Below are positions 18,639-25,419 of a stretch of 64,000 nucleotides of DNA, piece by piece (position 1 is the stretch's first letter; each line of letters begins with the position of its first letter). A program made the position numbers and the translations under genes. Origin of the DNA: Comamonadaceae bacterium (lineage in GTDB: Bacteria > Pseudomonadota > Gammaproteobacteria > Burkholderiales > Burkholderiaceae_C); NCBI GenBank assembly GCA_947455145.1, contig CANGME010000006.1, positions 124,001 to 188,000 on the forward strand, read 5' to 3'. The notes beneath the pieces were generated by a model. That model did no database searches. It was not told where the DNA came from and saw nothing but the letters and a program-made list of their open reading frames with translations.

Positions 18639-21600
18639 TTACGCCCCCTTGCCCGTCTGACGGTGAAGCAATTTGTCATGACGGTTTTTCGCCAGCTTCA
18701 TTACTTCCACCGTCACCCGCTCGCGGTTGGTCTTGAGCGCTTCAATGCCCGCTTTGGAAATCTCGGTCTTGATGGCCCCCCGCACGCGCTTTTGCTGGTC
18801 CGCATTCAGCCAGAAGTCCAGGCTGCCAATCGTCTCTTGCAGCACTTCCACCAGTGTCTCCATCAGCGCCTTCATGGCCGTTTGGTCTGCCTCTGGCACC
18901 GCACCATGGGCAAAACCGACTTGCACAATGTGCTCGTAAAACGTGGTCGCCTCGCGGCTCATGCCGCTGTCGCCCTGTGTGCGGCCCGCAACGGCCTCTG
19001 TTCGCAACTCGGCCAGTTTTTCTGCCAGCAAGTCCCATTGCTCGTGGTGCTTTTCTATCAGCGCGTCCACCTTGGCAGAAAGGCTTTTGAAAAACGCCGG
19101 GTCTTCATCATGGTGCACGGTGCAGTGCTTGCGGATGGCGTGCTCCATCTCGCTGGCCTTGGCCGCCGCATTCTTGCCAGCGTGTGCGGCCAGCTTGTCC
19201 ATAAAGTCAGGTGCTAGCAGCTCCACGGGCTCTACCTTGGGGTTGATTCCCAGGCTGATCAGGTGCGTGTTGATCAGCGCCTTCACCTTTTCGCCCGCGT
19301 CACCCAGGTTCAGGCTGGTGTCCTTGTAGCGCTCTTTGGTAACGGCCAGGATGTAGCCAAACCGCCGCGCAGGCACGCGGTAGGGCTGGGCAGCGGCATG
19401 GGGCAACACGATGTCCATGCTCATCAAAAACTTCTTCAGGTACACATCGAAGTCGGCGCGGTGTTTTTCGTTTTTTAGAGCACTGACTGCGGCATGCACT
19501 ACGGCGGCTTCTGCGTCCAGATTGGGTAGCTCGCCGTTTACAAACGCCTTCAGTTGCTTCACCCCCAGGGTATCGAAATGCTGCAACAAGCGCTGGTAGC
19601 GCTCTTCCAGCACCGGCAGCTCGGCGCTGATGTTTTGCAGGCCGCTTTTCAGCTCTTCCATCTCATCGCTGGCGGCGTAAATCGTCAGTGCTTCCGTCAA
19701 GTGATTGGCCAGGCCGATGTAGTCCACGATGTAGCCACGCTTCTTGCCGCGCGACACGCGATTGGTGCGCGCAATGGCCTGCAGCAGCGTGTGCTCGCGC
19801 AGCTTTTTGTCGATGTACATCACCTGCTCAATCGGGGCGTCAAAGCCGGTGAGCAACATGTCGCACACAATCAAAAAGGCAATGCCCGTGTTGCTGGCCT
19901 CTGGGTCGTTGGGGTTGAAGGCCTTGCAAAAATTGTCAACCGCGTTCAGCCGGGCGGCCTCTTTGCGCGCCTGGGTCACAAAGGCGGCCTCGTTGGTGCC
20001 GTCGGATGAAATCACCACCGCTGTTTTCAAAAACTTCAGCTTCGCAATCAAGGCCATGTCGATGCAGGCCTTCAGCTCCTCGCTTGCAATGCGCTCAGCC
20101 AGCGCGGCGCGTATGCCGTTTTGGTAACGAATGCACGCCAGCTTGGAGTGGCACACCACCTGCGCCTTGAAGCCATTGGGCAAGATGTTGTCCACATAGT
20201 GGGTCACCAGGTCCTTGGCAATGGCGTTGATGCGGTTCTCCGCCTCCAGCAAATCACCCGTGGCCCCGTATTTCTTTTTGATGGCCAGCAAGTCCTCGGC
20301 ACTGCGTTCTTTAAACAGGTCTTCAAACGCCGTATCAAACGCATGCTTTTCGTTGAGTGCGGTGTCGGCGGTTTTGCCTTCGTACAAGATTTGCAGCGTC
20401 ACCTCGTCATTCACCGCATCCATCAGCCGGTAGGTGTCGATGTACTCGCCAAATCGCTTATGCGTCTTGCGGCCACCATGCCGCTCGGTGATGAGCGGCG
20501 TGCCGGTGAAGGCAATGCGCGTCGCGTTGGGGAAGGCTTCAAACAGGTTGTCACCCAGGTCGGAGCCCTGCGTGCGGTGCGCCTCGTCAATCATCAAGAT
20601 GATGCGGTCTGACACATTCACCACACCAAAGGTTTGCCCGGCGGGCATGGCCAGGTAGGTGCCCAGCGCGTCGGCCACGGTGTTGGTCAAGGTTTCCTTG
20701 CGCTCGGCAAATTTGTGCACCATCACCATGTTCACATCCGAGCTGTCGGTGGCCAACTGGTAGCGCAAGGCGTTGCGGGTTTCAATCACGTTCACCCGTG
20801 CACCTATCAGGGTGGCGGTCTCGCCTAATTGCTCTTCCAGGTCGTTGCGGTCATTCACCAGCACAATCTTGTAGTCATTCAGATCGCTACTCGCGCGCAG
20901 CATGCGCGCCAAAAACACCATGGTCAGCGACTTGCCCGAGCCCTGCGTGTGCCACACCACACCGCTGCGCTCGGCGCTGCTGGCCCCTGTGCGCAAGCGC
21001 TGCACGATCTTGGCGGCGGCGCGGTACTGCTGGTAGCGGCACACCACCTTGATGCGCGGGCCGCTGTCTGTGTCCATAAACACCGTGCTGGTGCGCAGTA
21101 TTTGCAACAGGTTGGTGCGGGTCAGCATGCCCGCCACCAAGCGCTGCTGGGCGTTCATGCCGTCCATGCCTTCGTCGCCCAGCGGGTAGAGAGTTTTCCA
21201 GTCGTAAAAATGTTCTTCGGTCGAGGTAATGGTGCCGTAGTCCGCATCCAGCCCGCAGGTTCGTACCAAAAGCAGACTGCTGTGGAACAGCCGTGGCTCT
21301 CCTTCGCGCAGGCCTGCTGCGGCCGTGTCAGCGCGCTTGTTCATGTAGCGCTGCAGTTGCACAAAAGCCTCGGCCATGGGATTGGCGCAAGTTTCCGAAC
21401 CCTTTTTGCACTCCACCACGCACAGCGGTATGCCGTTCACCAGCAGCACGATGTCGGGGATGATGAATTGGCGCACGCAGCCCGGCGTGTCAATGCGGAA
21501 CTGGTTGATGGCGTGAAAGCTGTTGTTCTCAGGCTGCGCAAAGTCAATCAACTTCACCACCGGGTCGGCCTCGCCAGTGGCCTCATTCACATCCACTTGC

Positions 21601-21905
21601 GCCTTGAACAGCAGCGCCTGAATCGCCTCATTGGCCTCCAGCAGTGTGCGGTTGGGTTGACGCAGCAACTGGCCGCGCAGGTCGTCCAATTGGCGGTCGG
21701 TGAGCCACGGCTTGCCATCAGGCAGGGTGTTAATGCGGCGCACCGCCTCGTTAAAAACGCCGGGCAATAGCCAATCACGGAAAGAGGTGCGCAGGCTGGC
21801 CGCCGGGTCTTGAGGAATAGTGGCAAAGCCCTGGTCCACCACCGTCCAACCCAGGGCGGCGAGCTGCTGCAAAAACGGTTGCTCTACTTCGGTGTATTCG
21901 CTCAT
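18639..21905 (-). CDS. hsdR: Type I restriction enzyme R subunit
   Basis: ATP-driven DNA translocase and nuclease of the type I complex, 1088 residues. Domains in order: HSDR_N nuclease with PD at 150-151 and ECK at 165-167; a superfamily 2 helicase with Walker A GSGKS (322-326), DEAH (440-443) and FTGTPL; then a motif VI region (QAIARTNR) and a helical C-terminus that docks on HsdM. All catalytic motifs are intact. The ATG at 21905 overlaps the upstream ATPase gene stop. Cleavage also needs a working M2S complex, and hsdM is frameshifted in this sequence. Confidence 0.96.
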   Translation of the reverse strand: MSEYTEVEQPFLQQLAALGWTVVDQGFATIPQDPAASLRTSFRDWLLPGVFNEAVRRINTLPDGKPWLTDRQLDDLRGQLLRQPNRTLLEANEAIQALLFKAQVDVNEATGEADPVVKLIDFAQPENNSFHAINQFRIDTPGCVRQFIIPDIVLLVNGIPLCVVECKKGSETCANPMAEAFVQLQRYMNKRADTAAAGLREGEPRLFHSSLLLVRTCGLDADYGTITSTEEHFYDWKTLYPLGDEGMDGMNAQQRLVAGMLTRTNLLQILRTSTVFMDTDSGPRIKVVCRYQQYRAAAKIVQRLRTGASSAERSGVVWHTQGSGKSLTMVFLARMLRASSDLNDYKIVLVNDRNDLEEQLGETATLIGARVNVIETRNALRYQLATDSSDVNMVMVHKFAERKETLTNTVADALGTYLAMPAGQTFGVVNVSDRIILMIDEAHRTQGSDLGDNLFEAFPNATRIAFTGTPLITERHGGRKTHKRFGEYIDTYRLMDAVNDEVTLQILYEGKTADTALNEKHAFDTAFEDLFKERSAEDLLAIKKKYGATGDLLEAENRINAIAKDLVTHYVDNILPNGFKAQVVCHSKLACIRYQNGIRAALAERIASEELKACIDMALIAKLKFLKTAVVISSDGTNEAAFVTQARKEAARLNAVDNFCKAFNPNDPEASNTGIAFLIVCDMLLTGFDAPIEQVMYIDKKLREHTLLQAIARTNRVSRGKKRGYIVDYIGLANHLTEALTIYAASDEMEELKSGLQNISAELPVLEERYQRLLQHFDTLGVKQLKAFVNGELPNLDAEAAVVHAAVSALKNEKHRADFDVYLKKFLMSMDIVLPHAAAQPYRVPARRFGYILAVTKERYKDTSLNLGDAGEKVKALINTHLISLGINPKVEPVELLAPDFMDKLAAHAGKNAAAKASEMEHAIRKHCTVHHDEDPAFFKSLSAKVDALIEKHHEQWDLLAEKLAELRTEAVAGRTQGDSGMSREATTFYEHIVQVGFAHGAVPEADQTAMKALMETLVEVLQETIGSLDFWLNADQQKRVRGAIKTEISKAGIEALKTNRERVTVEVMKLAKNRHDKLLHRQTGKGA

Positions 21906-23458
21906 GCCTTTTTGCCTTGGCTGGCCAGCCATTGCCGGCCTTGGGTGGTGAGGCGATAGCGCTGCTTGCTACTGCGTGGCGTGTCGGGCAGTGTCATTTC
22001 AATTAAGTCTGATGCGAGTGCGGGACGCAGGTAACTTTTGCGGAAATGCTCCGTGTCTTTTAGGCCTAGCGCCTGCTGAATTGCCAGTCGTGTTACCTCG
22101 CCTTGCACCGCTAGCAACACCCGCTGTACTTCCGGGGTGACTTCCGGGGTGACTTCCGGGGTGACTTCCGGGGTGACTTCCGGGGTGAGGCGTTTGACCA
22201 GTGAGTGAACCGGCAGCCGCACAACGAATGACAAACGCTCTTCATCGGTTTCAAACACGGGTGTGGGTGATCCGTTGGCTTCCATCACCTTGAGGATTTT
22301 GGGTATCCCCGTGGCCCTACCTTCTGTCAGCTTGAGTTCTTTCAAAAACTCGCCAATGCGCCGGTTGCGGTAGCGCCTGCTTACAGCGCGCCCGACCCGC
22401 AGGTCCTCTAGCCGCACCGACCGATCCGGCCCAGGGTAGCTCAAAATTGCCAGCTCATCCGGCGTAATGCGCACCTCGATGGGGTCCAGGCTTTCGTAGT
22501 TGCGGTGGTACACCGCATTCACCAAGGCCTCTTCCACCGCCGCAAAAGGAAAATTCCAGAGCCGTGTGGCCTCGGCTTGTTGCGGGTGTTTGATCACCGT
22601 TTCACGCAAAAAATTTCGTTGGATGTAGTCAAGCGCCTCGCGTGTCATGCGCGCCAGCGGCCCCTTGAAAGGCTTCTCGACAATGACATCGCCACCCGTG
22701 CCTTGGGGGAAGTCCACCACATCAATCTGCGCACCGGGGAAAAACTGCGTGGGCGCGTCGCTGAAGAACAGCAGCCCCACATTTTTGGGCCAAGGCGATT
22801 CGGCAGGCCCACCCACCACATTCATCTGCCGCCCCAGGGCCTCTACCGACAAGTCCGCCGCATCATCGGCCAACGCACTGCCGACCTCTTGCAGAAACGC
22901 CTGCATCAAGGGCTTGGACAGCGCCTCCACCCCGGCGGTCTGGTGGAACCGGTCGTCAAACGGCACCTTGGCAGTCAGGCTCAGCAACTCCTGCTCAGCC
23001 TCGCCCTTGGCTTGCACGGTGCTGCTGTAGCGGCGAATATAGGGGTGCCAGACCTTGTGTTTGGCTGTCACAGCATCGGGCGCCTTGTAAGGTCGGTTTT
23101 GCCCGCCCGGCGCCCATAGCACCATCAGGTTGCGGCCCTCCACCAACTCCACGCTCAGCACCGGAAAGTAAGGCGGCTGTATCAACTGGCACGCTGCCAG
23201 CAACTCCTGCTGAATCTTGTCGAGCTGGTTAGTAGCCAAACCCACGGGCGGAAAGATGGGCTGACCATTGGCATCGCAGTCTTGGCCCATCACCACATAA
23301 CCGCCACCCAGATTTTCAAAATCGTTGGCAAACGCACACAGCGTGCGAATGACGGCGTCCGGGTTCCAGCCTGCTTTGTACTCAATGCGCTCGCCCTCTA
23401 CCGTGCGCTGGCGCAGCAGGTCGAGCAGGTTGATGGGGAGCTTATTGCCTGTCTTCAT
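21902..23458 (-). CDS. AlbA-type DNA-binding / HATPase_c protein (RecG-like regulator)
   Basis: A 518-residue protein of the group often labelled 'transcriptional regulator' or 'RecG-like'. An AlbA_2 domain lies at about 10-140 (GERIEYKAGWNPDAVIRTLC near 21-40). A GHKL-type ATPase domain has its N-box in EEALVNAVYHRNY near 310-322, and a winged-helix-like C-terminus follows. The last two are joined by a linker of five VTPE repeats encoded by a 12-bp tandem array (22129-22188). The start at 23458 overlaps the toxin stop (ATGA), and its stop overlaps the hsdR start. Its role in restriction loci is unknown. Confidence 0.85.
   Translation of the reverse strand: MKTGNKLPINLLDLLRQRTVEGERIEYKAGWNPDAVIRTLCAFANDFENLGGGYVVMGQDCDANGQPIFPPVGLATNQLDKIQQELLAACQLIQPPYFPVLSVELVEGRNLMVLWAPGGQNRPYKAPDAVTAKHKVWHPYIRRYSSTVQAKGEAEQELLSLTAKVPFDDRFHQTAGVEALSKPLMQAFLQEVGSALADDAADLSVEALGRQMNVVGGPAESPWPKNVGLLFFSDAPTQFFPGAQIDVVDFPQGTGGDVIVEKPFKGPLARMTREALDYIQRNFLRETVIKHPQQAEATRLWNFPFAAVEEALVNAVYHRNYESLDPIEVRITPDELAILSYPGPDRSVRLEDLRVGRAVSRRYRNRRIGEFLKELKLTEGRATGIPKILKVMEANGSPTPVFETDEERLSFVVRLPVHSLVKRLTPEVTPEVTPEVTPEVTPEVQRVLLAVQGEVTRLAIQQALGLKDTEHFRKSYLRPALASDLIEMTLPDTPRSSKQRYRLTTQGRQWLASQGKKA
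22129..22188 (-). repeat. 12-bp tandem repeat, five perfect copies
   Basis: The unit CTTCCGGGGTGA (plus strand) is repeated five times without mismatch. Because twelve is a multiple of three, gain or loss of units lengthens or shortens the VTPE linker of the AlbA/ATPase protein without a frameshift. Similar TPEV repeats occur in other proteins of this group, from memory. Confidence 0.95.
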
Positions 23459-23835
23459 GACTTCAAGCGCTTTTGCGCTGCCTTGGCCAACTCTGCCATC
23501 TTTTCTGAAACCCTTTGCATCGCCGACTGGTACACCACACTGTCTTCGCGTTTGTCCACCGCCATCACCATGACGATCAGCACATCGTCTTGCACGCCAT
23601 AGACCAGCCGGTAGCCTTGCTTGTTGAGCTTGATTTTGTAGTGCCCGGCCAGCGCCCCGTGCAGTGCTGCGCCGGGCACATGCGGGTTGTCCAGCCGCTT
23701 CTTGAGCAGCTTGCGCAGCGGCTCTTTGACCGAGCCATCCAGCTTTTGCCATTCCGTCCATGCGCTGGGGACAAACTGCAAGCGGTACTTGTGTTTGCGT
23801 GCAGGCTCTTCGGCTTGCGCGGCCTTAGATGGCAT
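23455..23835 (-). CDS. RelE/StbE-family toxin
   Basis: A 126-residue RelE-fold protein. The block HYKIKLNKQGYRLVYGVQDD (about 65-84) followed by VAVDKRED is typical of StbE/RelE toxins, which cleave mRNA on the ribosome. It overlaps its antitoxin by 11 bases and the downstream AlbA/ATPase gene by 4. It is longer than the usual 85-95 residues: it has a basic leader of about 15 residues and a C-terminal tail (QSAMQRVSEKMAELAKAAQ) predicted to be helical. Confidence 0.9.
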   Translation of the reverse strand: MPSKAAQAEEPARKHKYRLQFVPSAWTEWQKLDGSVKEPLRKLLKKRLDNPHVPGAALHGALAGHYKIKLNKQGYRLVYGVQDDVLIVMVMAVDKREDSVVYQSAMQRVSEKMAELAKAAQKRLKS

Positions 23836-24076
23836 CGATGTCCACCTCTATCGCCTGCGCCCGCTCGCCCATGCGGGCCAGCACCGTGCGCCCCAACTCC
23901 TGGTCAGACAGCTCCTCCAGCATGGCCTCAAACAAGGCGGGCTCAATCATGTAAAACGCCGTCTTGTTGTGGTTCAGCACCGCCACCGGGCGGCTATTGG
24001 CTTCGCGCAGCACAGCCGCAGGGTTCTTTTTGAACTCGGACATGCTGATCATCACGTCGGCATAAATGGCTTCCAT
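23825..24076 (-). CDS. Phd/YefM (StbD-like) antitoxin
   Basis: An 83-residue antitoxin. The N-terminal DNA-binding part reads MEAIYADVMISMSEFKKNPA, followed by REANSRPVAVLNHNKTAFYM, the usual YefM/StbD block; the C-terminal acidic tail should wrap the toxin. It has an unusually good ribosome site (AAGGAG, six bases before the ATG), stronger than at the neighbouring hsd genes. This fits the need for antitoxin excess over toxin. It stands 65 bases after hsdS, the largest gap in the operon, so it probably has its own promoter. Confidence 0.92.
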   Translation of the reverse strand: MEAIYADVMISMSEFKKNPAAVLREANSRPVAVLNHNKTAFYMIEPALFEAMLEELSDQELGRTVLARMGERAQAIEVDIDAI

Positions 24077-24085
24077 AGTTGGCTC

Positions 24086-24117
24086 CTTAATTGGCTCTGA
24101 TTATGGCGCTTAATTGG
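24086..24117 (-). promoter_or_regulatory. Putative toxin-antitoxin promoter/operator with direct repeats
   Basis: Two perfect 9-bp direct repeats (CTTAATTGG on the plus strand) at 24086-24094 and 24109-24117, spaced 23 bases apart, flank a possible -10 box CATAAT (minus strand, 24105-24100). No strong -35 is visible. This is what an autorepressed toxin-antitoxin promoter might look like; the proximal repeat also overlaps the Shine-Dalgarno. Confidence 0.45.
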
Positions 24118-24141
24118 GAGTTGAGCTACCAGGCTGAAAAG

Positions 24142-25419
24142 TCAGGCGGTGGCCTCAATGGCTGGCGTATCCACCGTGACCGCGACTTTGCCGGTGAGCA
24201 GGTCTTGCATGAGGCCGAGTTTTTGTTGTCTCAGCTTTTGCATGACTTTTTGCTGGGTATGAATTTTTGTATTCATCGCCTTGATTTTTTGCGTCATCTC
24301 CTGTTGCTCTTGGTATGGCGGCAACGCCAGTAGAAGGCTGCGCACATCTGCGACGTTGAGGTGTGGGTTGGTTGTGCCTGCGGTCAGTTCGGCTATACGG
24401 GTGCTAAGTGCCCCTGAGTAAATCTGTGCAACCAAGTAGTCGCTGTCTAGCAACGCTGCTTTGGGTTTGACCAACATGACTCTTTGGCCGAGACAAATTT
24501 TCATTCCATGAGGGATGACAAAAGCCTCGCCAACAGGTGCTTCGCGAGTGAGGATTACATCGCCGGGCTTCGGTTCAGCGCGGGCAATTCGATCTTGGTA
24601 TTCCTTCTCCGAAACGCGTGATGCCTCGTCCTCCAAGAAAACGCCGTTTTTGATATGCATGGTGCGTGCAACCAAAACACCGCCAAGTAAAAAACTGGGT
24701 GTTGAGTGCGGGCAATCTACGATGGTTTGGCAAACCCTTTCTAGCTCGGATGTCTCCCACTCCCTCGGAATCCACCCAATCGCCGTTTCCTGGTACAGCT
24801 CGGGCGCTTGTTCACGGGGTGGGCGCAGTTGGCCGTTGGGGAGCACGCCACGGGTGAAGAGGTCGTGCATCAGGCCGGCTTTGATGTGCTGGTATTTCTC
24901 GATCAGCGCTTCGGTTTGTTCGATGGCGGTGTCGATGGTGGAGAGGATGGCTGCGATTTTTTGTTGCACCCTTACATCCGATGGGTGCAGAATCAAGACG
25001 CGCGCTGTGTCCTTCTTGTTGATTTCTGGAAAGGTGCTGCCTGCTGCATAGCGCTCAAAGGCACCGCGCAATCGTTGCACTTGGTAGAAGAGAAACTTAC
25101 CGTCTGTGCCTGCCGATGTAGTCAGGCTTTTGAAGCCCTGATTTGTGCAGACTGGAATGCCTGCAATACGAGAAACACCAACAGTAGCACGCGAAGTGAA
25201 GAGGATTGAGCCTGCCGGAAGCAGCTTGGCCGAGCAGCTATGCAGTCCGATCTTTGTAATTCGATTGGCAGTGTCAAAGAGATAGTTTGCCTTGCAGGCG
25301 GTGATGTCAGTTGGCGTCACCCAGGGAATATCCCCGCCCCAAAACTCGGTCTTATCGGTTGAGGGCGTGCCACCGCTATTGATGGCAGCCAAGTTGCCAA
25401 GGGGAAGCTCACGCCACAT
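24142..25419 (-). CDS. hsdS: Type I restriction-modification specificity subunit
   Basis: Determines the DNA sequence recognised by the HsdM/HsdR complex; 425 residues. Two target-recognition domains (about 1-145 and 210-350) are each followed by a conserved helical spacer. The spacers end in the related GLMHDLFTRGVLPNGQLR (near 195) and GLMQDLLTGKV (near C-terminus), the usual HsdS internal repeat. The start at 25419 lies 11 bases inside the 3' end of hsdM. The recognition site cannot be read from the sequence. Confidence 0.93.
   Translation of the reverse strand: MWRELPLGNLAAINSGGTPSTDKTEFWGGDIPWVTPTDITACKANYLFDTANRITKIGLHSCSAKLLPAGSILFTSRATVGVSRIAGIPVCTNQGFKSLTTSAGTDGKFLFYQVQRLRGAFERYAAGSTFPEINKKDTARVLILHPSDVRVQQKIAAILSTIDTAIEQTEALIEKYQHIKAGLMHDLFTRGVLPNGQLRPPREQAPELYQETAIGWIPREWETSELERVCQTIVDCPHSTPSFLLGGVLVARTMHIKNGVFLEDEASRVSEKEYQDRIARAEPKPGDVILTREAPVGEAFVIPHGMKICLGQRVMLVKPKAALLDSDYLVAQIYSGALSTRIAELTAGTTNPHLNVADVRSLLLALPPYQEQQEMTQKIKAMNTKIHTQQKVMQKLRQQKLGLMQDLLTGKVAVTVDTPAIEATA

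Noticed and set aside
22129-22188. A possible CRISPR-like repeat.
   Set aside because: The units are contiguous, 12 bases long and without spacers, and they encode a peptide repeat within a gene.
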